This document shows positions 34,440 to 46,607 of a stretch of 64,000 nt of DNA, in pieces (the stretch's first letter is position 1; every line of letters begins with the position of its first letter). Where the stretch lies: contig CM053266.1 in assembly GCA_028583415.1 (NCBI GenBank), positions 4,659,217-4,723,216 of the forward strand. The letters are read 5' to 3'. The notes beneath the pieces are model-generated. The model did no database searches. It was given only the letters and a program-made list of their open reading frames with translations, and had not been told where the DNA came from. The stretch comes from Protea cynaroides. Its lineage: Eukaryota > Streptophyta > Magnoliopsida > Proteales > Proteaceae. A program made the translations under genes and the position numbers.

Positions 34440-35322
34440 TAGACTGTGGGGTTTACTGGTAGATTATTTTGGTTGTTGGTCGCTGGAAGATTCAGTTTGT
34501 CTCTTGGATGACTTGGATATCACACCTAATTCCCCAGAATGGCCTATGACAGGGGTGGTAGTGATGATTAGGTTTTCTAGCTTGATTAAAGGGGGAAAAT
34601 GTACCAATTCTCTTTAAGAACAGCTTGGGATACCCTCAGGCTTACTCTTGTTCTGCCAGGTTGGACCCCTTCTGTTTGGTTCCCTAAAAACATCCCAAGG
34701 CATGTAATCACGCTTTGGTGATGTGTGAGGAAGGCTCTCACAACCTGTGATTAACTCAATCTCAGAGCAAATGAAGTCAGCCCATCATGTTCTCTTTGTT
34801 GGGCCGATTTTGATTCTGGCAGCCATTTATTCTTCTCTTGCCTCTTCTCAAAGTAAGTGTGGGGTGAGATTAGGAGGATGTGTATTCATGGTAGATACAG
34901 GGAGCAAGGGATTGTGGAAGAAGCTACTATGTTCTGCAAGATCTTTAAGAAGGACAAGTATTATGGGAGATTGGCAAAGCTTGCATTGGGGGCCTCAGTC
35001 TACCACATTTGGAGGGGGTGAAATGATAAAATCTTTAATTTGAAATATAAACCTAGAGAGATCATTGCTACTTGTATTAAAAGAGAGGTCCTCGAGAAAT
35101 TTAATTTGAGCTCTTCTCTCTCTCTCTCTCTCTCTCCCCCCCCGGCCCTCCCCTCTTGGCTTCCTTGTACATTAGGACTCAGTGGGGCTTAGAGTGATGA
35201 GTTTCTTGGTGTTGCTGATCCTCTTCCCAGTATTGAGGGCGGAGGATGTGGCCTTCTTTGGGCGGTTGTAAATCTTCTTTTTCCTTCGCTGCTTAATAAA
35301 TGATTCAAGCATAAATAAAAAA
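34440..35322 (+). mobile_element. 5'-truncated L1-type LINE, 3' end
   Basis: Translating plus strand gives the C-terminal zinc-binding region typical of plant L1 ORF2 (zf-RVT style): AWDTLRLTLVLPGW, WFPKNIPRHVITLW (about 34675-34718), CKIFKKDKYYGRLAKLALGASVYHIW (to 35012; described by motif), then KYKPREIIATCIKREV. Stops and a frameshift make it a pseudogene. A CT-rich 3' UTR ends in an A-rich tail (ATAAATAAAAAA, about 35311-35322). The 5' boundary is uncertain and no target duplication was found. Confidence 0.75.
35113..35145 (+). repeat. (TC)n microsatellite followed by C-run
   Basis: TCTCTC repeat passing into a run of nine or so C residues, within the LINE 3' UTR. Confidence 0.9.
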
Positions 35323-35930
35323 GAGGGCGAGGGGTTCAATAACCCTCTGATGCCTAAATTAGAACTAGAAAGCAAATAGATAGAACATGGTAGACTAAGA
35401 AAATGAGTTCCAGTAGAGTGAGATTCGAGCAATTCTCAAGAGTTAAAGAGAGAGAAAATTAGTATTCAAAGTGTGATTCGGGTACCTTCATTCTGGCATG
35501 TATATATAGAAGTGGCATGGAGTGGCATGATTGTTGGAATGATCTAGGTAGTTCCATGGATCTTAGGGCATGTTGGAATCCTCCGTTAATAATAGTGATA
35601 GTTGGATAAGGCAAGTTAGTACATCTCTCCCTTTATAGGGATTGTGTGGGGATATAAGTGCTTTTTGGCTGTCAGATGATGATCTGACGGTGGCTTTCCT
35701 ATAACTGTTCCTTGATTCAAGCTCAAGCATTTTTGCAATGGTCGCCGACCTATGAGATAACTCTGTTATTGTGCTTATCCTAAGATCATGGGGAATATAT
35801 TTCTTAATAATGGTTTGCTAAGGTGGCATCCGATAGCAGTCTTCAGTTGATGTCATGTGTCCTGTCGAGATTTTTTTCAATGAATAAGATTTATTTAGAT
35901 GTCTCATCGGGATTTATATCTTATATTGGA
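35323..35930 (-). mobile_element. Inverted fragment of a Tat-type LTR (low confidence)
   Basis: On the minus strand this reads like the promoter and downstream part of a Tat-lineage LTR: TATATATA near 35500-35510, CT-rich stretch, then TTAGGCATCAGAGGG near 35350. The same signature word (TTAGGCATCGGAG) occurs in the solo LTR at 58209. Boundaries are guesses. Confidence 0.4.
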
Positions 35931-36639
35931 TGTTGATACCATAGTTCGCCCGCTAACCATTGGGCGACACGTGTCTTATGGGTTCATGACATAAGAAGGA
36001 AAACACGTGTCTTGATGGTTCTAATTGTCAACTCGTCAACTTGGAGGTTGCTTCATCTTGCGAGTTGGGACTCCCCCCAAGTTACTGTGGAATGTCAAGT
36101 CGCATCAACACTTGGCGACATGTCAAGTCCGATGATTACTTGGCGACTTGATAACTGAACACTTCAACTCATCCCTTATACTACTCCTTGGCTATCACAC
36201 GTGTGGAAGACTTCTTAATCATCACGGCAATAGGTTCCATGATGATCTTACCGATTGGGATAGGCGACTTGACGCACCTTGGCCATTGGTTCGTAATCTT
36301 ACGGTCATGCTTGAATCTTAGAGATACTCTTGATGGTTAGGCGGCTATTCCTACGCTTTATCTCAAGTATGTTCAAGATTCTATACATTTATAAAAGCCG
36401 CTCAACACATATTCAGAAAACGCAAATTCTCAGCTAACTAATTATGTTCCTACTTGAATTCGTCTTCTTCCCCAACGACTAAGGAGCTTGACCCTCTCAA
36501 GCTATGTACTGTTGACTTCACCACTGACTTGATCGTCGGAGAGGACGTTAGGCTATCACGGCCTTTCCTTCTGTAACAATTTTCTCTTTCCATCTTGTAG
36601 GAGAACGCAGATTAAAGTACCAGTCAGTAAACAGCCACA
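35931..36639 (+). mobile_element. Probable 5' LTR of E4 (Tat lineage)
   Basis: Starts TGTTGATACC, ends in ...CCACA just before the primer-site-like TTTGGCACCTACCGTGGGG. About 709 bp, close to the 741-bp solo LTR. Contains several ACGTGT words (about 35970-36010, 36200) and GATCGTCGGAG at about 36530, the equivalent of the Tat signature. Start position uncertain. Confidence 0.5.
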
Positions 36640-36643
36640 ATAG

Positions 36644-36664
36644 TTTGGCACCTACCGTGGGGCC
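36644..36664 (+). promoter_or_regulatory. E4 primer-site region
   Basis: TTTGGCACCTACCGTGGGG has the form seen just after the 5' LTR of Tat-lineage gypsy elements (TTGGCGCC...GTGGG). One base differs from the usual GGCGCC. Confidence 0.6.
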
Positions 36665-36711
36665 CTAATTTCTTGAAGATCCGAATTTAAGATTCTATCT
36701 ATCTTTGAAGA

Positions 36712-38398
36712 ATGATTAGGCATACTCATATCAATCCCTGCGAAGACAACCCTCCACAAAATGATGATATGACAGAGGGACAAGGCCAAGACCCGGTCCC
36801 CACTGAAAATGTTGATGGAAATACTTCTCCCGATCGAGATTCCCCTCAAGAAAATGCTCCTACAGGTCTTGAGCCTACGTCACAATACGTCACCATGGCC
36901 GATTTCAATTCTTTAAAGACCCAGATCGTAGAACTAGCAAGGTTATTCAAATTACCACAAATACCAACTCACCCCATGAATATTTGCGCACCGCAATGAA
37001 CTTCTCATTAGAGCCAAGAACTGCTTGAAGAAGAGGAATTTCCCAACCTGGTCGATGATGAGAATGGCGTGGAATATGTTCCACTGTCGCCAACTGGCTC
37101 AGACTCGTCAGGAGGACAACGAGGCAAGAAAGGAGATCCTGAGAGCAAGGGTGGTCGAAAACCTCGAAACAAGGCGCAAGATCAAGTAGATGCTAGACCC
37201 ATGGAGAGAGAGGCCGTTGCTTACCGACTTACAGAATAAAGATGCGCCGCAAAAAAAGAAGCATGGCTGAACACCCCGTAAAGCGAGTTAAAACAACAAT
37301 TCCCGGCCATACAAGCCTACATGGTTGAAATGGAAAAGAAGCAGGCAGCCCTAGCCGTGGCATTAAGAAAGAAAGAATATTGCGCCGACATGGCGTTTAC
37401 AAAGGAAATCATGGATGTCCCAAGGCCAAAGCATTTCTTCATGCCAAAAGTTAACCCATATGATGGAACTACTGACCCACAACTACACCTCGACAATTTT
37501 TCAGCCTTGGTGGTGCTTCATAGATATGAAGATGCAATCCTTTGTCGGGCCTTCCCGTCAACACTACGCCGGGCGGCCGCCTTTGGTTTAACAGCCTGCC
37601 CACCAATTCCATTCAATCTTTCGACCAACTGAGTAATCGCTTCTTTGAACATTTCCAAACTCAGACGGCTCCAAAGAAAACCTCAACAAATCTTATCAAT
37701 GTAAAGCAGAAGTCGAAAGAAACTCCATAGGCCTACCTCTCAAGATTCAACCGAGAAGCCTTAGAAATCAAGAAGATCAGTTCGAAAGTCAAAATGACGG
37801 CATTGCAAGGTGGGATCAAGGACAAAGACCTCTTGAAGTCACTTTACAAAAAGTCCCCACAAACATATGTTGTTGATGACCAGGGCAGAAAATATGCTGC
37901 AATGAATGAAGCCCTCCTTCTCACACATCCAAAGTCCGATGAGAAAAAGAGATATAGGATCAAGTCACAGCACCCAACGATAAGTCCAAGAAGCAAAGAA
38001 CTGGGAAAGATGGATTCCTTGGCAAGCAAGTCGCTAGGGTCGATCCGGATATGGGTTAGTTCACTAAACTCACCATCCCAATGTCAGAAGGGCTGCGTAA
38101 CCTGAAAGGTACACAATACGAGCTGGCTATGCCACCACCTATGAGGCCCAACCCAAGAACAGACAGATCAAAGAAATACTATAGATATCATCATGAGAAC
38201 AGGCTTGACAAGGACAAATTCTGCACCCTTCGCTATGCGATAAAGGATCTAATAAAATGTGATCATATCCGCGAGTATATTGACAAGCCACGAGAAGTAA
38301 ATGGCAAGCAAAAGGGAAAGCAGCCCGAGGATATAGAAACCCAGGCTGAGCAGCAGCAACCCCACAGGGCTAGGAATGAACCAGAAAGGAATGACTAG
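36712..38398 (+). pseudogene. E4 gag (Tat lineage), broken
   Basis: ATG at 36712 (MIRHTHINPCEDN). A spacer with frameshifts follows, then the gag core from about 37430 (FMPKVNPYDGTTDP, HLDNFSALVVLHRY, CRAFPSTLRRAA, SFDQLSNRFFEHFQT), interrupted by at least two frameshifts and a stop (TAG at 37728). A further block near 38160-38275 (KYYRYHHENRLDKDKFCTLRYAIKDLI) corresponds to the histidine/cysteine-rich region of Tat gags. Non-functional. Confidence 0.8.
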
Positions 38399-38859
38399 GA
38401 GTCGCCACCCCTCAACAAGATCGACGACCCGAAGGGAAGGATCGGAGTTATCCAGAAGAGCACTGAGCTCACCTCACTACGGAGAGGTCGCAACAAGAAA
38501 CGGGAATTAGGGGCCAACCACTATAGAAGAAACAACTTGGGATACAAGTCGAAGCTTATCTCGAAGACCTGTGAAGTCCCTGAGGGACTTGCCTATTTGG
38601 CCCCGCAACTTGCCCACCTGCGACTACAGGCTAAGCCATGTGACCAACCTTTGGACCAGATGGATGTCGCAACACCAAGAAGAAGTACAAGCCCACCGTT
38701 GCGGCAAGTCGGACCCCCTCCTCAGAATGATTTCCTACCCCTGAAGGAAGGCGAATACGCAAGCTAGGATTATTACCAGACCCAACTAATAGTGTACGAG
38801 CACTACTCAAGCGCCATCATTGGGGGCCCAGCTGTAGGGAATACATCAAAAACTGGGAG

Positions 38860-41111
38860 AAAATTTTATACCAGGGTGGAGTGTCAATCATCCAATCCCT
38901 TTACACCATACCAAAATGGGGATGTAATAACATTCTCTGACGATGATCTAATCGACGTTGAATTTCCACATGAAGACTCCATAGTCATAACCATAGTGAT
39001 GGATAAAATCAATGAAGTCAAATGATTCCTCATGGAGGCAGGTTGCTCGACCAACGTCATGTACTATCATGCCTTTAAGATGATGAATCTCAGTGAGGAA
39101 CGTCTGCGCCCTACAAAATTCTTCTTGATCAGCTTCTCCGGCGATGCAGTAAAATTCAAGAGTGGCATAATCCTAGAACAATAGTCGGCACCAAGCAGAA
39201 AAGAGCGACTGTCTCCCTGTCTTATCTGGTGGTGGACATACCTTCCAGCCACAATGTCATCCTGGGAAGACCCAGTTTAAACTTACTAAGGGCTTGCATC
39301 TCAACCTACTACCTGATAATGAAGTTCCCTATAGACTATGGGGAAGGGCGTTGTAAGGTCAACCAAAGGCTCTCTCGTCAGTGCTATGCAACAGACCTTG
39401 AGACTCACGAGGATAACCTTACAAGGGAGATTCAGATAGAAGACCTTCGAGATGATATTGAGCAAGAGCGGGGATCTCCCGTGGAAGACCTGATCCGCAT
39501 ACCCATCAACGAGGATGAGCCCGAAAAGTATTTCCAAGTTGCCTCCTCACTGCCCAAGGAGCGACGTGATGTGATCGTTACCTTTCTTAGAAACAATCTT
39601 GATGTTTTCACTTGGTCGGCATCTGACATGCCAGGCATCCGCGTGACTTGATGGAACACCGACTTGCAATAGATCCAACGTGTAAGCCGGTACAACAAAA
39701 GAAGAGAAACTTTGCACCGGAATGGAAAGCCACGATTAGGACTAAAGTAGAGAAGCTCCTCGCTGCTGGGTTTTCACAGAAGTAAAGTACCCACAATTGG
39801 TCTCCAATGTTGTAATGGTGAAGAAAACCAACGGAAAATGGTGCATTTGTATTGATTACTCTGACCTGAATAAATCATGTCCTAAAGACTGCTACCCTCT
39901 CCCTAGAATTGATAGACTAATTGATGCTACCACCGGTCATGGCATGCTATCCTTTTTAGATGCTTATTCGGGCTACAACTAAATTAAAATGTACAAACTT
40001 GACAAAATTATACTGCGTTCATAACCACCAATGGTTTGTATTGCTACAATGCCATGTTCTTCGGTCTCAAAAATGCTGGTGCCACATACCAGCAACTTAT
40101 CAATAAGGTGTTCATCGATCAAATCGACAGAAATATGGAAGTCTATGTGGATGATTTCTTAGTCAAAAGCAAGCAACCGTCTCATCATTTAACCGACTTA
40201 AAAGAAGCTTTTACGATATTACGGAAGAATAAGATGCGCCCTAAACCCAACAAAATGCACCTTCGACGGCCGAAACGGTAAATTCTAGGGATTTATGGTC
40301 TCCAACAGAGGAATCAAAGCAAATCCACCAAAGATAGAAGCTATAATGAATTTGTCACCTCCTATCAAGTCCAAGCAGGTCCAAGAACTGACAAGACACA
40401 TAGCCGCCCGGGGCAGGTTTTTGTCAAGAGCGCGGACCCGATGCCTTCCATTCTTTAAGACCCTAAAAGGAGCTTAGCAATTTGAATGGACACTGTGAAT
40501 GCCAAAGTATTTTGACAAGTTGAAGGAATTCTTGATGTCACCTCCCCTACTCGCCTATCTAGAAGTTGACGATCAGCTCTAACTTTATCTCATTGTTTTC
40601 CCTGAGGCAATCAGTTCCGTTCTCATAAAGGAAGTCGATAAAGTTCAACGGCTGGTATACTATGTCAGCAAGGTTCTTCTGGATGTGGAAACAAAATACA
40701 AATCAGTTGAGAAATTGGCCTTAGAACTTGTCTCTACAGCACGCAAGCTTTGACCTTACTTCCAAGCCCATATCATCTTAGTCTTAACAGACAAACCGCT
40801 CAAAAAGATACTTGCTAGGCTTAACATCTCGGGGCAATTGGTAAATTGGGCCATCGAACTCAGCGAGTTTGACATACAATACCACCCGAAATGACAATCA
40901 AAGCACAAGTACTAGCAGATTTCCTTATAGAAAATCAAACGATGACAACCGACATCAAAAAGATGCTAGCAGAAGAAGATGACGAATGAATGCAGAAAAA
41001 GCAGAAGACGGAAGCTTCACCGACATGGATATTATTTGTAGACAGTTCCTCGAATGACTATCACTCGGTGACTAGGGTAGTCCTCACCAGTCCAAAAAAG
41101 TCCAGAGCGCA
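38860..41111 (+). pseudogene. E4 pol: protease, RT, RNase H (Tat lineage), truncated by LTR5
   Basis: Protease region 38960-39330 with the catalytic Asp position replaced (E-A-G-C-S at 39034-39048) and the later NVILGRPSLN motif. RT from about 39797 (VKKTNGKWCICIDYSDLN, DCYPLPRID) with Y-V-D-D at 40144-40155; TAA at 39979-39981 after SGYN. RNase H-like region 40640-40900 (YYVSKVLLDVETKY, LARLNISGQLVNWAIEL). The frame ends at LTR5 (41112) with no integrase in this copy. The part from 39927 recurs at 48261. Confidence 0.85.
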
Positions 41112-42775
41112 TGTAACACCCGCACTCCACTAACTTAACCTAACTGTGTCGTGCCAGGTCTTCCCATCATTCCAAGACCAAGTGAACCAAGTGTGTGAAG
41201 ATAGATCACAAACCAGGTATGAGAATCGAGTTAACAACATTAAAAACATACCTAAGGTCGCATACATGGGTAGGTATGGTAGACCATAAGGAAGGAAACA
41301 AAAATCTCAAATCCAGAACCCTACGGTTGATGATTTTGACACTACGGTCGATAGTTTATGCGATCGTATGATCGACCATGAGAACCCAGATCAGACTCTG
41401 AGTTTTAGAAACTTTTCTAAACTAAGGGATTGCCTTCCTAATTGAAAGAGGACTTTATATGGAGAGTTTTCCTCTATATAAAGGACGTCCCTCAGCCCTT
41501 TTTCACTCTTTTAGAACATTAGTAAACCCTAGAGAAAGAGAAGAAAGAGAAGGAAGAGAATGAGAAGAAGAAAAACCTAAGGAGAAGAATTTGCTGAGAA
41601 GATATTGGTTTTCTATCACAGGCAAAGGTATGAAACGTATCTCTGGAGATGTAAACTCTAAGGAATAAGACTTCTATGGAAGATAGGCAATATCAACCTA
41701 TGATGATCTATGTGATTTCCTTGAGAAAATCCCAAGGAGAACCATGAGGAGTGAATTTGATGATTAGGGTTGATAAGAAATTACTAATGATGGTCATAGG
41801 ATGACCTTAGAATAAACCCTATCGAAGAACAAAAGAATTGACCCAAAAAGAACTCGAATTTCATGTAGACTATAACCAGAAATCTCAAGGTCGCAGCTAC
41901 AGACAACCATAACATAACCAGTATGACCAGAGGATCGACCATAGGCATTTGGGAAGATTTCAGAAATCATATGATCGCAACTAAGGTCACACCATACACG
42001 ACCGTAGGGTATCGACCATAGACAGTCAGGTCGATACACCATGAGACCATAGGACTAATCAGACACCTATCAATGCCTTGTTTCTATTTTCGACTACTGT
42101 AACATGTCAAATATGAACCCTAATTTAAATTCGTATAACTTTTAGGTTGTTAAATCAATTCAAAGAGAATTTCAAGGCTTGAAAGGACATCGAGTATTGC
42201 TAACAGGTGAGGGAACAAGACCTAAACTATAATTGGATAATAATAAACTGTTGACTTTATTGAGTCCCATGCCATTATTGATTCAATGCTTGTATGTTTT
42301 TAATGTGCATCTCACATGTCATCCAATATTTATGCTATTACTGCTCATGCATATTTATTTCTGTCTATTTATAATATGATGATGATGATGATGCTAGGAA
42401 TAGGCATGTGATTATGTGTGTGTGGTTAATGTGCTTGATGCGAGTGGAGCATCAGGGGGAGGACGTGGCATGGTGGTCTTTGACCTCATCACCAAACTCT
42501 AGCTCTATCTTTACTCAAGTCTTGTCCACTAACATTATAGTATCGCCATTACCTTAGCAGAACTATTACACCGTAGGGCTTCAGGGGAGGTGGTCTCGGA
42601 CCATGTCGTCTCTGACTTTGTCGGGGGCCTTAGCTCTATCTCTATGGACGTATTAAGGGATGCTGGGGTGAGGCCTTGGATACACTATTTGGCATTCGGA
42701 TTGATTATTTGCGAGCCCAGTTTGTAAGCCCTTGCCAATAAGAGCTTACGTGTTGGTATGGGTAGGGCATTAGGG

Positions 42776-42807
42776 AAAGTGTTGGCGGTGTTTGATCCGA
42801 ACACTTT
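42776..42807 (+). repeat. Perfect hairpin in LTR5 intron 2
   Basis: AAAGTGTT (42776-42783) and AACACTTT (42800-42807) enclose a 16-nt loop with the word GTGTTTGATCC. The word recurs as GTATTTGATCC in a second hairpin (AATGG/CCATT) near 42850. The same pair is present in the E1 LTR and LTR7. Confidence 0.75.
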
Positions 42808-43062
42808 AGCTCTATCTCTATTCCATGGTGGGTGCATGTGGGAAGGCAATGGTATTTGATCCATTGGACGGATTCACACACTCGTGTATAGAGGTGCGGT
42901 GGCTACCAAACCTTTCTATACCACATTGCAAACTTATAAACCAGACGAAATATATGAATTGAATGCATGCATATGTTTATTGCATTGTTTTGTTTACTCA
43001 CTGAGCTCAAGTTGGAGAGCTGACCCTCACGCACGTAATTCTTTTTAGTTTCTGATGTTGCA

Positions 43063-43185
43063 AGTATTATGGTTAAAGAATATGTCGACACGCCAACATA
43101 TGAACAGGTGGTAGCTATGGATGAGCAAGCTGTAGAGGACTATTATGATTTGTTAAGAGAGCTTTTCGACTATGGATACACTTAG
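43063..43185 (+). pseudogene. LTR-encoded peptide, divergent (LTR5)
   Basis: SIMVKEYVDTPTYEQ, AMDEQAVEDYYD, LLRELFDYGYT, stop TAG 43183-43185. The N-terminal pattern (KEYV..P.Y....AMD) is kept but the CECxxC end is lost. Confidence 0.5.
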
Positions 43186-43453
43186 TGTTTAACTTTCATA
43201 TTTGGATATTTGTAATATGTATTAAATTATGTTTTGGTTAGTTGGAGATAACTGAAATATTAATTAATTATCATGATTAGACCTTAGTTCATTATTAATA
43301 AGACTTCCGCTATTTACTTTATTATCTCTGATTAGTGTGGAATGTGTTTTGGTTTAACATGGTTGGCATAGCCTATACGAGATCCTAGTTGAACCGTTGG
43401 TTTATTGACGGTTCATCACACCATTCTGGTTACTCCAGAATTGGGGTGTGACC

Positions 43454-44383
43454 ACTTGGTATCAGAGCTCTCAGGCCTTGCCCATCAAACTTGAATACTT
43501 CCAATAAAGTCCATGAACTGAGTTAGGATAAATTAAAAGCTTTAATACAAACACGCCATAAGCACCTGTGTTGGTTGAGACAGAACTTAAACAAGACAAT
43601 AATGTACATATAAAAGGTGGAACCATATATATACACAGACAGAAAAAGAAAATCTAAATGTATCCTAATAAACTAATAATATAGCGTATGATCTATAAGT
43701 CGGGCAGTTGTCTAAGTATACAAAGGATATAGTACAGTAGCAAGAAGGGAGCATCTATAAAGTAGAAAATTAGAATACCGAGTTAGTACTCACAAGATGT
43801 GAAACTTGATGTATGACAAAAGAAGAAAAAAAATGGCTAGTAACGCTTAAATCCCTGTAGAGGTCAAGGAAAAGATCTTGGGCTAGATGCAACAGAGATA
43901 GGAGAACAATGGCTATACACCAAAAATGAGAGTAACTATAAAAGAAGATAAAGCTATACTTCTGGGTGACTTAGAGACTCAGAGTGAGATCCATCACACG
44001 CTAATCCATTGTCCGCTAAGCATTAAGAAGAGGTTGCAATTTAACCCCACCACTATCTGGGTCGAGAATGGGTAGTGAAAACTCATCTGAGCAGATGCTA
44101 AATAATGATAATCAGATTGGAGCAAATCAAAGGAGGTGAACAACCAGGCCACTCCAGCCAATCTACCTGAACTACCAAGGGCCTTGGTTACGGTTGTAAT
44201 AAACTTGCAAAAATGCAAGAGCAACAACAGATGAGACGGACTATGCAAGTTACCATGGAAATCACTATTCAAGTTGCCAATGCTATACCAATACCTTCGG
44301 GTCAAACTAAGTACGGTACCAGTTGGTAGTAACACTGTACCCCCAGCACATGTTAGCCATAACACAGTGCCTATCATACCATA
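43454..44383 (+). mobile_element. Internal 5' part of the LTR5 element: primer site, leader, gag remnant
   Basis: Primer site TGGTATCAGAGC at 43457-43468. The leader (about 43470-44080) resembles that of E3 (GAACTGAGTTAGGA). No antisense ORF remains. 44085-44380 is a decayed gag N-terminus (NTVPPAHVSHNTVPIIP). It stops abruptly at LTR6. Confidence 0.7.
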
Positions 44384-45919
44384 TATAAGACTCGTGCCAA
44401 TCTAACCCGGTCTTACCACCTTGAACCAGGTCTACCCATCATGGTCGAGCCAAATGGACCAAGTGCGTGAAGGAGATCGTGATCCCAGGTATTAAACTGA
44501 CCCAAAAACACTCAAAAAGGGGCGAGGGTCGCACACCCAATGAGGTGGGGTCGGACCCCCCAGTACAAAAAGTCAAACCCTCAGTTTTTAACCGGGGGTC
44601 GTACATTTTAAAACCGAGGGTCGACGGGATCATCGACCCCTTCATCGACCCCGGTTGCCGCCGAAAATGTAAGATTTGGAAACTTTCCTAATTTCGGTTG
44701 GGCTCTTTCCTAATATCAAAGGGGCTTATTTTAGGAGTTTCTACTCTATATAAAGGATGTCTCTAAGCCTCTTTCACTCCTTTTAGAACCCTAATTGAAT
44801 TGAGAGAAAGAGAAGAGAAGGAAGAGAAGAAGAAGAGAAGGAAAGTAGAGAAGAAGGCAAAAGGAGAAGAGTTTTAGAGAAGGAGTACTCTTCTCAGGTA
44901 AAAATACTAATTCTATGTATTTTGTGAGACTTAGAATAGTTAATGAGAAAAGTATGATGTAGGAGAAACCCCAAACCATCATCCATGATTAAGTTTCAAT
45001 GGAAACCATGGAGGAGATCAACTAAACCATATGATATGTAAAGAGTAGTTCTAAACCATAGGAAGTATATGGAATGGACTATGGAAGGAAGCCATAGGAT
45101 TCAAACAAGAGAGAATGGACCAAAGGTGATTTATCGACCAAACCCACGAGGGGTTGCACCTAGGGTCGATGGGCCCATCGACCCTACTATAGGGGTCGCA
45201 GATACTACTACCCTAGCATCGACCCGTCCCGCTACCCCCGATTAACGACAAGTTGGAAAATTGGAATAAAATCTAACTAAATTCTATCGACTTTGTTAGG
45301 TCTTCTAGCAATATAATATCAATATAAAGGTGATTCTTAAAGCTTGAAAGAGGATCTACTAGCAAGCTAAGATGAGGAAAACAAGACCTAAACTAATTGG
45401 TTAATAACAAACTATTTTTATTTCTTGAGTTCAATGCTATGCTTGATTCTATGCGAACATGCTTTTAATGTGCATTCAACATGTCATCCAATATTTCTAT
45501 TTACTGTTCATGCATATTTACTTTATTGTTTATAACATGATAATGACCATGATGATAGGAATAGGCATGTGAATGTATGTGTGTGGTTGGTATACTTGAT
45601 GCGAGTGAGTATCAGGGGGAGTGTCATAGGCCGGGCCTCAGCACTCTAGCTCTATCTCTAACTCAAGTCTTGTGCATTAGCATCGTCGTATTGCCATTAC
45701 TTTAGCAAAACTACTATGTCGTAGAGTATCAAGGGAGGTGGTATCGGTCCTTGTAGTCTCTGACTCTACCGGGGGGTCTTAGCTCTATCTCTATGGGTGT
45801 TACGAGGGGATGCGGGGTGAGGCCTTGGATACACTGTTTTGGCATTAGGATTGGTTAGTTGCGAGCCCGGTTGTAAGCCCTCGCCCGGCGGGGGCTTACG
45901 TGTTGGTATCTGACAACGC

Positions 45920-46045
45920 AATAAACGTTAACCTTTGTTGTACAATGTTCATGGTAGGGTGGATGGGGATGACAATAAACGTTAACCTTTGGGCGGGCTT
46001 CCACACCCTGTGTATAGAGGAGGGGTCAATAAACGTTAACCTTTG
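45920..46045 (+). repeat. Three AATAAACGTTAACCTTTG hairpin loops (LTR6)
   Basis: Identical 18-nt words at 45920-45937, 45974-45991 and 46028-46045. The third is flanked by GGAGGGGTCAA/TTGACCTCC arms. The first has CACTGTACA/TGTACAATG arms in the second assembly copy (54250-54287). Same word as in the E2 LTRs. Confidence 0.7.
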
Positions 46046-46202
46046 ACCTCCAACCCTTTCTATTGCATATTGCAAACTTTAAATCAGACCACAGATATGA
46101 ATTGAATGCATGCATATGTATTGTTGCATTGTTTTGTTTCCTCACTGAGCCATGATGTGTGTTCACCCTCTCGACGTCGAATATTTTTAGTTGATGATGC
46201 AG

Positions 46203-46324
46203 GTACTACCGTCGAAGATTATGTCAACGCTCCAGTGTACGGGCACATGGCGGCGATGGAAGTTGAAGATGAAGTGGATACGCATGACACCTCTTGCGAG
46301 TGCAACTCATGCGTATTCGATTAG
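46203..46324 (+). CDS. LTR-encoded CECxxC peptide (LTR6)
   Basis: After acceptor GATGATGCAG: GTTVEDYVNAPVYGH, AAMEVEDEVDTHD, TSCECNSCVFD, stop TAG. Frame intact even though this LTR's exon 2 donor is mutated. Confidence 0.5.
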
Positions 46325-46607
46325 ATTTTATTTTAATTATTTGGATTTAGTAAAGACATATAATTAGTATTTTATTTATGTCTCTGTTGAAACAGCATAA
46401 TTGGATATTTTAATATGATTATCATATTTAGATTTCTCAGTTCATTTTATTATAAGACTTCCGCTATTGTATATTTACTCTGATTACGAATGTGGATGTA
46501 TGAGGTTTAGATAAAATGGATATAGCCTACTCAAGATCCTACTTGAACCGTTGGTTTGTTGACGGTTCATCACACCATTCTGAATAGTACGGAATTGAGG
46601 TGTGACA

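Larger units (their letters stand above)
41112..43453 (+). mobile_element. LTR5: chromovirus 5' LTR inserted in E4
   Basis: TGTAACACCC at 41112 to GTGTGACC at 43453 (last base changed), 2342 bp. U3 words (GGTATGGTAGACCATA, TATGATCGACCATGAG) 41243-41400; TATA box TCTATATAAAGG about 41474; exon 1 ends GCAAAG|GTATG at 41627; intron 1 words 41875-42055; exon 2 42146-42206 (TTTTAG|...TAACAG|GTGAGG); hairpins in intron 2; degenerate exon 3 peptide at 43063. Confidence 0.92.
44384..46607 (+). mobile_element. LTR6: chromovirus LTR without matching flanks
   Basis: TATAAGACTC (TG start mutated to TA) to GTGTGACA, 2224 bp. U3 words (GAGGGTCGCAC, GGGGTCGGACCCC, GAGGGTCGACGGG) 44516-44655; TATA TCTATATAAAGG about 44748; exon 1 ends TTCTCAG|GTAAAA at 44897; intron 1 words 45120-45245; exon 2 45300-45371 with a mutated donor (AT for GT); loop hairpins about 45910-46050; exon 3 46203. 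Left neighbour is gag, right neighbour integrase, with no convincing 5-bp duplication. Confidence 0.9.
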